NCBI RefSeq assembly: GCF_900312675.1
Contig: NZ_OMPC01000012.1
Coordinates: 109,700 to 173,699, forward strand
Length of the DNA stretch: 64,000 nucleotides
Origin: Aliivibrio sp. EL58
GTDB lineage: Bacteria > Pseudomonadota > Gammaproteobacteria > Enterobacterales > Vibrionaceae
Direction: 5' to 3'
The first letter of the stretch is position 1. Every line of letters begins with the position of its first letter. A model generated the notes under the pieces. The model had not been told where the DNA came from, did not search any database, and was given only the letters and a program-made list of their open reading frames with translations. Positions 20,296-29,328 of the stretch are shown here, piece by piece. The translations under genes and the position numbers were made by a program.

Positions 20296-21670
20296 GGTGT
20301 TTAGCCGCCGTAATTAGAGATTTTCGGATCACTAGATTAGATCCTAGCGATAGATAAAAAAGAAATTGAAGCATAGGAACCAGCATTAATATTTGGCTAT
20401 ATGGCAGACTTAATAAACAAGCAATTGCAAACGCGTTAAATGCAGGAGGGTAGCTCATCAACCTAATATCTTCTGTTGCCACATCATCTCGATTAAATAG
20501 AGGTGTAGGTTTACAGACTCGGAGAATATAAAGTGTCATTGAAATAAAAAATAAGGTACCAATAATCCCTAATTCCCACAAAAGAACACTTAGCGCTGTA
20601 GTATCGAGAATGACATTAAAAAGGATATTTAGAAAACCAGGAGAGACCACACTACCGTGGTTTGTGGTATTTAATCCATAACCAAATAGTACATTGGGAA
20701 GACCATAAAAATCATTGTTGTCTAGCCAGAAAAAGATGGTGGTCATTCGACCTAATTCACCTGTCGGCATAATGTAGTTTGGATCAAATATATACTCTAA
20801 AGAGTCGATGAAAATGTCTAACGGCCCTTTGCTTGGATCGCTGCCAAAAGCGGAAGAGTAAGAGAGTGAGAGTAATAAAATAGCGATGCTCATTAGAACT
20901 AACATCCCCCCAATGATGGCGAGAATAATTTTAATATCATAACTCTTCATTCCCTTGATGTAGCTAGGGGCTAGCCATACGTAAGCTAGTAGGATAGGAG
21001 ATAATAAAATCACAAATTTAACTTCACCTAAGATACAAAGAGTGAATGCGGCACCAATATGTAAAATAGTCGATTTTAATGAACAGAGTCCATGTTTGTA
21101 TTCTGAGAGTTTAAGCAACATGATAAGTAGGCAAAACAGTCCCATCGCAGCGGTATTCCCGCCTCCCATAGGGTCCCCGCCAAAAGTACCCACGACAGAA
21201 TCCCATTTTTCAAATTCACCATGGGCAGCTACTCGCTTAGGCAGGATGACAAAAATTTGGAACAGGATCACTGGAAATTGAGCGTAAAAAATCCAATAGA
21301 GTGTTTTTGTTACTCGGTATATTTGGGATTCTCGGCAAAACCTTAGTAATAGGCAGAATAAAATTAGAGAGAGTGCGAGCTCATTTTTTAAGCCTACGAT
21401 AGTGGTGGTCACCCCATTTTGCAGAAAGGTACTCAGCACCGCTTGAACGAAAAAACCACTAAACAAGACGAGTATAATAATTTCTTTATGATCAAGATCG
21501 AGTGGCGTATATCGATTCTGTAAAAAGAGTAGGCCGGTCATGGTGAAGGCTAATAAGAATGGCAGCCATAAAATAGCGGAAATACCCGTGAAGTATTGAG
21601 TTAACCCGCAAAGAACAAGGCTAATAGCTGCATATAATTGTAAAAATAAACCGGTATTCAATGGCATCAT
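20288..21670 (-). CDS. Wzy-like polysaccharide polymerase (O-antigen ligase/polymerase superfamily)
   Basis: A 460-residue, highly hydrophobic protein with roughly 11-13 membrane segments and a larger periplasmic loop around residues 270-350 (containing FGYGLNTTNHGSVVSPG). Topology, length and operon position between the flippase and the glycosyltransferases fit a Wzy polymerase, which joins flipped repeat units at the periplasmic face. Sequence motifs in this group are weak, so the call rests mainly on topology and context. The alternative is a ligase. It overlaps wzx-like and GT2 genes at its two ends. Confidence 0.72.
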   Translation of the reverse strand: MMPLNTGLFLQLYAAISLVLCGLTQYFTGISAILWLPFLLAFTMTGLLFLQNRYTPLDLDHKEIIILVLFSGFFVQAVLSTFLQNGVTTTIVGLKNELALSLILFCLLLRFCRESQIYRVTKTLYWIFYAQFPVILFQIFVILPKRVAAHGEFEKWDSVVGTFGGDPMGGGNTAAMGLFCLLIMLLKLSEYKHGLCSLKSTILHIGAAFTLCILGEVKFVILLSPILLAYVWLAPSYIKGMKSYDIKIILAIIGGMLVLMSIAILLLSLSYSSAFGSDPSKGPLDIFIDSLEYIFDPNYIMPTGELGRMTTIFFWLDNNDFYGLPNVLFGYGLNTTNHGSVVSPGFLNILFNVILDTTALSVLLWELGIIGTLFFISMTLYILRVCKPTPLFNRDDVATEDIRLMSYPPAFNAFAIACLLSLPYSQILMLVPMLQFLFYLSLGSNLVIRKSLITAAKHHD

Positions 21671-22875
21671 TTATTATTTTCCTGTGCTAATAAATGAGCT
21701 CGTTTATTAACCTTTCTATAGATAAATGCGTAACGAACAAAAGAAAGGACGGCAAATAAAAGAACAGAATAGGCGTAATCTTTATGGAAATAAGGGAGTA
21801 CGACAAAAGCAACGGTGATAACCAGTAGCTGTTCAATTTGAATACGTAAGAAATATTTTGGTGAACCAAATACCAACTCAATGACCGTTAAAGGACAAAT
21901 AGCCAATGCAGGGAACAGGTAAGGCAGCATATAGCGAGAGGTTGGTACTGAGCTTAACCATTCATCATTGAAGCCTAATTGCATAACTAAAGGATAAAAA
22001 ATCAACACGCCAACGGTCGCTATCAATCCTAGAACAAAAAGCATTAATCGTACTTTTTTAAATTCTTGGAAGTTAAAGGTGTTGTTTCTAAAATCGATAG
22101 ACCATTTAGAGAAGATAGAGTTACGAACGGCATTACCAACAATCGTAACAGGGGCTAAGCAGAAGCGATTTACCACAGCAAAATAACCTGCGATGAGTGG
22201 AGAGAACCAGAAATTAATTAGTAATGTGGGTAAATTATTATTAGCCATTGCCAAAACTTCTGCGCTACCAATACCGCTAAGATGAGCTCGATTCTCTTTG
22301 ATAAATTGAAGGTTATTCGACAAAGATAAATGTGACAATGTGATCTTTGAAAAAGAGACTGAGTGGAAAAGCCAAGCAGAGATAAGGGCCAATAACCCCA
22401 TAGCCCAACTTAGATAGAACTGTTCAGTTGTTGGTGTTAGAAATACAGCGGCGATGACTAACAGCGAGATTGAAATACGTTGAAATGCCAACAAGCGAAT
22501 ATTTTCGACTCTAAGTAACAAGTTCTCTGAGACAAGGATCCAAGCATGACAAAGCGTTAAGACATAAAGCAAAATTCCATTTAACTCAAAGAACTGGGTC
22601 ATTATAAAGCTATAAGGAAGAGCAATAATTAAACTTTGCAATAATGAAAAAATAATATTTTGATTTAGTTTGTCATCGTCTTGTTTTGGTAGTAATAACT
22701 GAGAAGCAAAGGTACTAATTTGAGCGCCAATTAACACAATGCTGTATACCAATGCATAAGTTCCCACTTGTGCCATATCGTACTTATGAGAAATAAGCCA
22801 AATAGAAATAGCCCCGATTACTTGAGAAATAACCGATGCACCCGCAATGGTAGAGACGCTTTTAAATAAACTCAT
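21667..22875 (-). CDS. Wzx-like polysaccharide flippase (MOP superfamily)
   Basis: A 402-residue membrane protein with about 12 predicted helices. The N terminus SVSTIAGASVISQVIGAISI and the following YDMAQVGTYALVYS segment are typical of Wzx/RfbX proteins, which flip undecaprenyl-diphosphate-linked repeat units across the inner membrane. It follows the co-polymerase gene by seven bases and overlaps the polymerase gene by four. Presence of a Wzx with a Wzy and a Wzz/Wzc protein identifies a Wzx/Wzy-dependent pathway. Confidence 0.85.
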   Translation of the reverse strand: MSLFKSVSTIAGASVISQVIGAISIWLISHKYDMAQVGTYALVYSIVLIGAQISTFASQLLLPKQDDDKLNQNIIFSLLQSLIIALPYSFIMTQFFELNGILLYVLTLCHAWILVSENLLLRVENIRLLAFQRISISLLVIAAVFLTPTTEQFYLSWAMGLLALISAWLFHSVSFSKITLSHLSLSNNLQFIKENRAHLSGIGSAEVLAMANNNLPTLLINFWFSPLIAGYFAVVNRFCLAPVTIVGNAVRNSIFSKWSIDFRNNTFNFQEFKKVRLMLFVLGLIATVGVLIFYPLVMQLGFNDEWLSSVPTSRYMLPYLFPALAICPLTVIELVFGSPKYFLRIQIEQLLVITVAFVVLPYFHKDYAYSVLLFAVLSFVRYAFIYRKVNKRAHLLAQENNK

Positions 22876-22882
22876 CAGTAAC

Positions 22883-25060
22883 CTAGCTTAATAAATCTTC
22901 ATTTTGATGAATTAGTTGCTGTTGTGCTTCCTCTGTCTCTAACTCATCATCTGCGACATTATTTAATACGACGCCGATGATAGGGGTTTGTAGTTGCGTT
23001 ATCTTGTCAACATTAGCAAGAATGTGGTTTGCACTTAACCCTCCAGCTTGAACGGTATAGATCACGCCAGATAAATAACGAGCAATAAGTTGAGCGTCTT
23101 TACTTTCTGATAATGCAGGTAAGTGGACAATCACCTGTTCAAACTGCTGATTTAGCTCTTTCAGTGTTAATTCTAGTTCAGCGGAAGACAGCGTCAGCAA
23201 AGGCGTTGAAGTTAGTGTTCCCCTTGGTAAAAAAGAAAAATTATCAGCTAATGAGATTAAACAATCATTAATAGGATGATTCTTTTCAAGAACTTCAGCC
23301 ATCCCCATTACTGTGAGTGTAGGTAATACTTCTGAAGTATCACTCTCTTTTTTAGTGGTTGTCGATTTCTTATCTAAAGGATAAGTTGTTAAAATCTCTT
23401 CGGTTAGAGAGACTTCTTTTCTAAAATCTAAATCGATTAATAAGGTCGAATGATCTTGTGATAAAGAGTGAGCTAGAAGATAGCTGCTTAATTCATTACC
23501 TTCTTTAGAGTCGGTTGAAACCAAACCAATAGAAGGCCAGGAGGTTTCATCTAAAAGGATACTTGTTCTTATTGCATGAACTGTTTCACCTGAATAAGTA
23601 TTAGCAAAAAATCCTTTAGTAAATAGAGATAATTCTTCAATGTAATTGAATGGACGCAGTTCACCGATGGCTTGTAAACCTAAGCGAGTGTTCACTTGTG
23701 TTAGGTTATTGATTGATTTATTCAGAGCGGACTTAATAATAATGAAAAGCAAACTTAAGATAAATGTCATCACGAAAATCATAATAACAAATAGCGCTTT
23801 ATTAGGTTTACTTGGCTTATGTGGTGGTGTTGCAGGATCGAGTAAGGTAGCAGCAGGCTCTCGGTATAGCACCGTTAATTCTTGCTCTTTACTGCGAGTA
23901 AAGATCTTTTCATACAACTCTTGCGTCTTATCTAAATCCGCTTTCATTGTGTTGTAGGTATCTCTTTTTGAAGCGAGTTGAGTAAAGTTTTCTTTTTGAA
24001 CTTTCAACAAAGCTTTGTATTTATTTTCACGCTCAATAGATGCTTGGTATTCTTTATATAGCCCTGTTTTAAGCTCTTTTAATAGAGACGTTGTTTGTAG
24101 TTCAATTGCATGAATTTGAGCATTAGCCTCAATAATAATTGGGTTTTTAGGGCCGTATTTCTCTTGAAGATCAAATAAGTTACGTTTTGCCTGAATAAGA
24201 GCAATGCGTAAATCTTGTAACTGAGCATGATTTGAAATAGAGGGTAGAGTTGCAACATCTTCGAGTGAGTAACCAAGAGCTTCACTTATGGTGTTATAAC
24301 TGGCTTTTGCTGTAATTCTTTTCTCTTTTGCGGTCGCTAAACGATCATTAACTAGCGCTAACTGTTCAGTTTCAAAGCCATCAATACCTTGGTAGGTTAA
24401 TAAACCATTATCTTTAAGGAATTTATCTATATCTGCTTTTTGTTGTGTGATCTTCTCTTTTAGCTCAGCCATTCGAGTGTTATTCCACTCTTGAGCTTGC
24501 TTGGTTTTCTCTATTTTTCGCTCTTCTTCTAGCTGAATATAAGCTTCAATAACAGCATTTGTTACTGTTGCTGACATTTCAGGAGATGTTGATTCATAAG
24601 AGACTTTAATCAGTTGGCTAAAACGAACTGGCGCAATAGAGAGCTTTTTACCAATCGCTTTTACTATTTGACGAATATGCTCATCTTCAGAAATGGCTTT
24701 GTCAGTGTCTTTTATTTCAAACAATGAGTCATGCTGTAAGTCTAATTGACGGACAGCTGCTTCGATAACTGCTTTGGATTGTAATACTTCAGCTTGAGTT
24801 GGGTAATACTCAGCCTGAGTAGCGTCAAAATCTTCAACCTGATCGATAGGGGTTGAATTATCTGATTGTGCTTTTAATACCATCGTCGCTGTTGCTGAGT
24901 ATTGAGGTGTCATTGAATAAATTAATGGTGTAGCAATTAAGGTTACACCTAAGACGGTCAGCAGAACTCGCAGGCGATACTTTTTAAATTCTTTTAGGAA
25001 ATTAGAAAAATCGATCGTACTTTCTAGCTTTTTGCCATTTTCAATAATTGACTGTGCCAT
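22883..25060 (-). CDS. Wzz/Wzc-family polysaccharide co-polymerase with degenerate tyrosine-kinase domain
   Basis: A 725-residue inner-membrane protein. The Wzz domain has its first membrane helix at about 32-50, a long periplasmic coiled-coil region (about 150-400) and a second helix near 425-445 preceded by a proline-rich PATPPHKPSKPN. The cytoplasmic part (about 490-710) aligns with BY-kinases. However, the Walker A site reads VSTDSKEGNELSSY (about 513-526) with no GK[S/T], and the Walker B Asp is replaced (VIVHLPAL). Only the Walker A' segment LLIDLDFRK is kept. There is no C-terminal tyrosine cluster. It should still control chain length and link to the exporter, but probably not by autophosphorylation. 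Confidence 0.87.
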   Translation of the reverse strand: MAQSIIENGKKLESTIDFSNFLKEFKKYRLRVLLTVLGVTLIATPLIYSMTPQYSATATMVLKAQSDNSTPIDQVEDFDATQAEYYPTQAEVLQSKAVIEAAVRQLDLQHDSLFEIKDTDKAISEDEHIRQIVKAIGKKLSIAPVRFSQLIKVSYESTSPEMSATVTNAVIEAYIQLEEERKIEKTKQAQEWNNTRMAELKEKITQQKADIDKFLKDNGLLTYQGIDGFETEQLALVNDRLATAKEKRITAKASYNTISEALGYSLEDVATLPSISNHAQLQDLRIALIQAKRNLFDLQEKYGPKNPIIIEANAQIHAIELQTTSLLKELKTGLYKEYQASIERENKYKALLKVQKENFTQLASKRDTYNTMKADLDKTQELYEKIFTRSKEQELTVLYREPAATLLDPATPPHKPSKPNKALFVIMIFVMTFILSLLFIIIKSALNKSINNLTQVNTRLGLQAIGELRPFNYIEELSLFTKGFFANTYSGETVHAIRTSILLDETSWPSIGLVSTDSKEGNELSSYLLAHSLSQDHSTLLIDLDFRKEVSLTEEILTTYPLDKKSTTTKKESDTSEVLPTLTVMGMAEVLEKNHPINDCLISLADNFSFLPRGTLTSTPLLTLSSAELELTLKELNQQFEQVIVHLPALSESKDAQLIARYLSGVIYTVQAGGLSANHILANVDKITQLQTPIIGVVLNNVADDELETEEAQQQLIHQNEDLLS

Positions 25061-25063
25061 AAT

Positions 25064-25645
25064 TTAGAAAAAACTCTGTTCAATAATAACTACATCACCC
25101 GGACCTACAGGATAGGTTGGACCTACATCTTCAATTAATTCATTTGTTGCGGCTAAGCGAATATTTATCGCGTCTCTGTCAGATCTATCTGTAAATCCGC
25201 CAGCCATCGCTATCGCTTGTTCTACTGTTAAGCCTGGCTGAAATTCGTAACCATTAGGGTTGGCAACTTCACCACTAATAAAGAACTTTCTAAATTCTTC
25301 GATACTGACGGTTACCATGGGTTGCATGATATAGCCATCTTCGAGCTTAAGTTCTATGTCTTTTTCAACTTGTGCGGGTGTTCTGCCTAGAAGTTGAACA
25401 TCTCCAAGATAAGGAAAGTTTACAAACCCACCACGGTGAATTTTTAAACGTAAAGTCATCTCTGGCTCTTTAAATACTGAGATTTGAATACTGTCACCAG
25501 CACCTAGTACATAACCTAATTCATCTTTTGGAAGAGCGGATTCTGATTGTTGACTTTTAGTATCTTCTACAGGTGGTGTATCTGATGCGTAGACCTGAGA
25601 GATCACCGAGATGAATAAGCAAAAAGACATAAAGAGGGATTTCAT
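25064..25645 (-). CDS. Polysaccharide export protein (OPX/Wza family), short periplasmic type
   Basis: A 193-residue secreted protein. A Sec signal peptide ends near VYA-SD at residue 20. There is no lipobox cysteine. The poly-export domain (LGAGDSIQISVFKEPEM, about 47-63; FPYLGDVQLLGRT) is followed by one SLBB domain (KFFISGEVANPNGYEFQPG). Full-length Wza is about 380 residues, with extra SLBB repeats and a C-terminal amphipathic helix forming the outer-membrane pore. Both are absent, so this protein cannot by itself cross the outer membrane. It probably works with the adjacent beta-barrel. It is four bases from the co-polymerase gene. Confidence 0.88.
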   Translation of the reverse strand: MKSLFMSFCLFISVISQVYASDTPPVEDTKSQQSESALPKDELGYVLGAGDSIQISVFKEPEMTLRLKIHRGGFVNFPYLGDVQLLGRTPAQVEKDIELKLEDGYIMQPMVTVSIEEFRKFFISGEVANPNGYEFQPGLTVEQAIAMAGGFTDRSDRDAINIRLAATNELIEDVGPTYPVGPGDVVIIEQSFF

Positions 25646-27010
25646 CTAAATTTGCACCTTAGTTGTAAACATTATAATGGATTTGTTATAGCCGACTTGT
25701 TGGGTTACGGATGTAAAACCACCTTTCATATCGGGGATAGTAAAGTCGTCAGAGTCTTTATTTGATTTACTGATAAGTTGTTGGTAACTAAGCTCAAATA
25801 AAACTGAAGGCCTAAATTTGTATTTTAGGGCGATAATAGCATCAGTATCTGTGGTTACTTTATCGTCATCCTTATTTTTATCAGCACTGGTTTTATAATT
25901 AAAGCCTAGATTTGTTGAGAGCCTATTAGACCACCAAAAATGCTCCCAGCGTGTCCCATATGTGGTATTTAAAACATATCCACCGACTTCTGTCGGGTCT
26001 TCAACGTTTTGGTCAGTAAATAGATGAAACGTTGAATGTTTTACAGGGCTCCAAGCTAAATCTATATCCCAGTTAAGACCGGAGAACTCTTGGTAATCAG
26101 GCTGATTTGGAAAAGTTTTATATAGCCAAGCAATATTGGCATCAATCGTTGTTTTTCCTGTTTGCTGAGTTTTTATCCCTGCAATAAAGAAGGTCTCATT
26201 AGTATCTTTGAGGCTATTTTCATCATAGTTTCTAAGATTACTGACAATAGAGTAGCGGAATCGAGTTCGGCTAGATGCCTGATCAAATAACTCAAGCGTA
26301 AATGTCGTTTGATCCCAGTTCTGGTCTTTTACATAGAGATTAAAGCTATCTATATTATGGTTGCCAGTATTGGTTGGTCTATCATCATAGTTAAACTCTT
26401 TATATTGAACGGCAAAGCTTAATTTACCAATACTATCTTGTTTATCAATACTATAGCGTAATGATGTGTTAAACGTATTGGTTTTTAATACTTCATCTAT
26501 TCCATATTTCTCAAAACTACCTGAGTTATTCGTAGGGTCATTCGGGTCGTCTGTATTGTAAGTAGTGAAACCATCAGTAAGACCTTCACCTCTGTTTTCA
26601 TGACCAAATTGATTTTCAATAGTAAATAATAAGTCACTATTGAAGCCTTTTTTCCAGGCGCCAATAAACTTAATTGTGTGATCATCATAATCGTCAGAAG
26701 TGCTTTCTTCTTGGTATTGGCGATAATCTCCAGAATATTGAAGAGTATAAACGTCAGCGCCACGAACGCCTTTTAATTGAATAAATGGTTTTACATTAAA
26801 GAAATCAGACTCTACTTGTGTTGTTTTTTCAGATTGAAAATTCACATTATCGTCATAGCCATAATCAAGGTCGACGTTGCTTTGAAACTCAATACCGGCA
26901 GGTCCAATATGAGGTTTTGGTGTTAAATAGGCGTAAGCAGTACTGCCAAACATATAAAAGTTTAGCAATAAAAGGCTTAAGGTGTACTTAGGTTTAATAA
27001 GCGGTATCAC
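25646..27010 (-). CDS. Outer-membrane beta-barrel protein, probable polysaccharide porin (BBP2 family)
   Basis: A 454-residue protein with a signal peptide (about 1-27, ending AYA). The rest is alternating aromatic/polar beta strands with acidic turns (for example VDLDYGYDDNVNFQSE), typical of the BBP2/PF10082 outer-membrane family. It ends in an amphipathic strand. The gene overlaps the initiating transferase by 17 bases and abuts the export protein. Beta-barrels of this family next to short OPX proteins have been described as the outer-membrane exit for secreted polysaccharides (Wzp type). That role here is inferred from domain content and context. Confidence 0.8.
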   Translation of the reverse strand: MIPLIKPKYTLSLLLLNFYMFGSTAYAYLTPKPHIGPAGIEFQSNVDLDYGYDDNVNFQSEKTTQVESDFFNVKPFIQLKGVRGADVYTLQYSGDYRQYQEESTSDDYDDHTIKFIGAWKKGFNSDLLFTIENQFGHENRGEGLTDGFTTYNTDDPNDPTNNSGSFEKYGIDEVLKTNTFNTSLRYSIDKQDSIGKLSFAVQYKEFNYDDRPTNTGNHNIDSFNLYVKDQNWDQTTFTLELFDQASSRTRFRYSIVSNLRNYDENSLKDTNETFFIAGIKTQQTGKTTIDANIAWLYKTFPNQPDYQEFSGLNWDIDLAWSPVKHSTFHLFTDQNVEDPTEVGGYVLNTTYGTRWEHFWWSNRLSTNLGFNYKTSADKNKDDDKVTTDTDAIIALKYKFRPSVLFELSYQQLISKSNKDSDDFTIPDMKGGFTSVTQQVGYNKSIIMFTTKVQI

Positions 27011-28394
27011 TTACAAACCCTTTAAATACGGTTAAAAAGATGATTTTAATATCCAGAGGAAGCGACCAATTTTGAAGATATTTAATATCATACTCAACTC
27101 GCTTTTCCATTTTATCTAATGTATCTGTTTCACCACGGTAGCCATTAATTTGTGCCAAACCTGTAATGCCTGGTTTGATTTTGTGCCTTACCATATAGTT
27201 ATCAACCAATACACGATATTCCTCATTATGGGCAACAGCGTGAGGTCTTGGTCCTACAATTGACATACTGCCTTGCAGTACATTAATAAATTGAGGCAAC
27301 TCATCTAAAGAGGTTCTACGAATAAAGCTCCCAAAGCGAGTCACACGCGGATCGTTTTTGGTTGCTTGAGTTACTATTTCTGAATTTTCCATGACTCTCA
27401 TGGAACGAAACTTCCAAACCTTAATCTTCTTCCCACCTAAACCATAGCGATCCTGTTTGAATAGGATAGGACCTGGAGAGCTTAATTTCACCCCTAAAGC
27501 GACAATACATAAAACAGGTAAGATTAATAATGTAATAAGAGAGCCAACGACAATGTCTTCGATACGCTTTGTTATTGCTCCTAATCCTTCAAAAGGAGAG
27601 CTGAAAATACTGAATGTGTGTACATTACCAATACGTGAAATTTGAGAAACACTTAAGTTATAAGTGTATAAATCAGGGACAATATAAGCATTAACTGTTG
27701 AGTTTGATAATTGCAAGATAGCGGCTTTAATGCGGTCTTTTGCTACCATAGGTAGTGCAATATAGACGTCTTTTATTTCATTGTTTTTTACTTTTTCAAT
27801 TGCTGCTGATACTTTGCCTGCATATTCACTTTTTGCGACATAACTAAAGCGCTCATCAGAACGATCATCGTAAAACTTAATGTTAACTTTTTGATTTTTA
27901 TACTTTTCAATTAACGCTTTCTCAATTGAAAGCCCAGCAGGAGTTAACCCTATGATAGCAATATTTTTAATTTCCATCTTCGGTAGAATGAATAATCGAT
28001 AGAAGCAAGTACAGACAATGCGAGATAGCGATAAAGAGCCAAATACTATTAGGTACCATTGTAAGTATATTGAAGGTGATAGGTTGCTGATATTAATCCC
28101 TTCAAATTGAAGAAATCTCAGTTTTAGAAAGGAGAACGCAGCAATAGTAAGAGTTAATGAAATTATTACTTTTAAAAGGTATTTAGCTAGTTCTCTTTTA
28201 GGGTTGATCGTGTATAGACCAATATACTCACTGACTAAAAGGTAAAGAGTTGAAAATAATAACCCAGCACTAAGATCAATCGCAGTTTCTGTTGGGATAA
28301 TAAAAGAAAGAACAGCATTAATAATTATAAAATCAAATGTCTTTATTAGGGTGCGATAGCTATTCGTCAGCACTTGAATATTTTGTTGTTTCAT
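26994..28394 (-). CDS. Undecaprenyl-phosphate hexose-1-phosphate transferase (WcaJ/VpsL-like)
   Basis: A 466-residue polyprenol-phosphate phosphoglycosyltransferase that starts the repeat unit by moving a sugar phosphate (commonly glucose-1-P) to undecaprenyl phosphate. Four N-terminal membrane helices are followed by a CoA-binding-like domain (IAIIGLTPAGLSIEKAL, about 143-159), a re-entrant membrane helix near 285, and the catalytic bacterial-sugar-transferase domain. The latter has FKQDRYGLGGKKIKVWKFRSM, TRFGSFIRRTSLDELPQ and GPRPHA. It is the first gene of the minus-strand operon. The sugar is inferred from family and nearby galU, not from sequence. Confidence 0.9.
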   Translation of the reverse strand: MKQQNIQVLTNSYRTLIKTFDFIIINAVLSFIIPTETAIDLSAGLLFSTLYLLVSEYIGLYTINPKRELAKYLLKVIISLTLTIAAFSFLKLRFLQFEGINISNLSPSIYLQWYLIVFGSLSLSRIVCTCFYRLFILPKMEIKNIAIIGLTPAGLSIEKALIEKYKNQKVNIKFYDDRSDERFSYVAKSEYAGKVSAAIEKVKNNEIKDVYIALPMVAKDRIKAAILQLSNSTVNAYIVPDLYTYNLSVSQISRIGNVHTFSIFSSPFEGLGAITKRIEDIVVGSLITLLILPVLCIVALGVKLSSPGPILFKQDRYGLGGKKIKVWKFRSMRVMENSEIVTQATKNDPRVTRFGSFIRRTSLDELPQFINVLQGSMSIVGPRPHAVAHNEEYRVLVDNYMVRHKIKPGITGLAQINGYRGETDTLDKMEKRVEYDIKYLQNWSLPLDIKIIFLTVFKGFVSDTAY

Positions 28395-28519
28395 ATCGCT
28401 CCAATTTAAGCATTTAAATTATTGTATTCATTATAAAGGATGGATTGCTGATTAAAGTTAGCTTTTCGTCAAAAAAATGACATCCTACTCTTTTTTATTT
28501 GCGGAGGGTGTCTCATATT

Positions 28520-28534
28520 TTTGAGTAACTCAAA
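28520..28534. promoter_or_regulatory. Perfect 15-bp palindrome upstream of the exopolysaccharide operon
   Basis: TTTGAGT-A-ACTCAAA is a perfect 7-bp inverted repeat about 125 bases upstream of the first operon gene and 175 bases from ssb. A TATAAT-like -10 for the operon lies on the minus strand at 28430-28435. The rest of the 315-base gap shows no other strong repeat. A transcription-factor operator is plausible, but the factor is unknown. Confidence 0.4.
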
Positions 28535-28655
28535 GTTTTTAGTCGTTTAAGGGGTGAAGCCTGCTTTAAAGGCTGTTCAATTGTGATGCTTTATGAAATG
28601 GATCCTATTTTTAGGGGTATCAGAAATAACCTTGAACGTGTTAGACTGAAGACTA

Positions 28656-28671
28656 CTGTATATATAACCGG
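28656..28671 (+). promoter_or_regulatory. LexA-box-like site upstream of ssb (degenerate right half)
   Basis: CTGTATATATAACCGG matches the LexA consensus CTGTATATATATACAG over the first eleven bases. Its right half is CGG instead of CAG, with one further change. It lies about 40 bases before the ssb start. ssb is LexA-regulated in several gammaproteobacteria, but this variant may bind weakly or not at all. Confidence 0.45.
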
Positions 28672-28709
28672 GTGCTATGAATGCGCCCCTAATCTATCTG
28701 GAGCAAACT

Positions 28710-29252
28710 ATGGCCAGCCGTGGTATTAATAAAGTTATTCTTGTTGGTAACTTAGGGCAAGATCCTGAAATCCGTTACATGCCAAGTGGCGGTGCGGTAG
28801 CAAACATTACAATTGCAACGTCTGAATCATGGCGTGATAAAGCAACTGGCGAACAACGTGAAAAAACAGAATGGCACCGTGTGTCTTTGTTTGGTAAGTT
28901 GGCGGAAGTTGCGGGTGAGTATTTACGTAAAGGCTCTCAAGTTTATGTTGAAGGTCAACTTCAAACACGTAAATGGCAAGACCAAAATGGTCAAGATCGC
29001 TTTACTACAGAAGTTGTTGTTCAAGGCTTTAATGGCGTAATGCAAATGCTTGGTGGTCGTGGTCAAGGCCAAGGCGCTCCAGCTGGTGGTCAACAACAGC
29101 AAGGAAATTGGGGTCAACCTCAACAGCCTGCTCAGCAAAATAATTTTGCACCAAAGCAACAGCAGCAAGCCCCTCAACAACAAGCACCACAGGCTGCTCA
29201 GCCTCAATATAATGAGCCGCCAATGGACTTCGATGACGACATTCCGTTCTAA
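28710..29252 (+). CDS. ssb: Single-stranded DNA-binding protein
   Basis: A 180-residue SSB. The N-terminal OB fold (about 1-112) starts [21 protein letters not shown] Gln/Pro/Gly-rich flexible linker (about 115-170) follows, then the C-terminal acidic tip MDFDDDIPF, which recruits repair and replication partners. The ATG at 28710 has GGAG seven bases upstream and matches the family N terminus. An in-frame ATG at 28677 would add 11 residues not found in SSBs. It is a single-gene unit with a strong terminator. Confidence 0.97.
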   Translation: MASRGINKVILVGNLGQDPEIRYMPSGGAVANITIATSESWRDKATGEQREKTEWHRVSLFGKLAEVAGEYLRKGSQVYVEGQLQTRKWQDQNGQDRFTTEVVVQGFNGVMQMLGGRGQGQGAPAGGQQQQGNWGQPQQPAQQNNFAPKQQQQAPQQQAPQAAQPQYNEPPMDFDDDIPF

Positions 29253-29280
29253 TCATAGAATGTAGATGTTGTTATAAATA

Positions 29281-29312
29281 AAAAAGCCTCGAATTTATCG
29301 AGGCTTTTTTTA
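29281..29312. terminator. Bidirectional terminator after ssb
   Basis: A stem AAAAAGCCTCGA / TCGAGGCTTTTT with an ATTTA loop, followed by Ts, lies between ssb and the convergent membrane-protein gene. The A-run on the left lets it serve the minus strand too. Confidence 0.93.
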
Positions 29313-29328
29313 TCGGCGTATTCTGGTA

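Noticed and set aside
23646-23957. 103-codon open frame on the plus strand within the co-polymerase gene
   Set aside because: It is antisense to a well-supported gene, with no ribosome site or recognisable protein.
16565-28394. The polysaccharide operon as the LPS O-antigen locus
   Set aside because: It has a Wza-type exporter, an outer-membrane barrel and a Wzc-like co-polymerase and lacks LPS core and dTDP/GDP-sugar genes, so a secreted exopolysaccharide or capsule fits better.
29050-29220. CAA/CAG-rich repeat in ssb as an unstable repeat
   Set aside because: It is the normal Gln-rich SSB linker with irregular codons.
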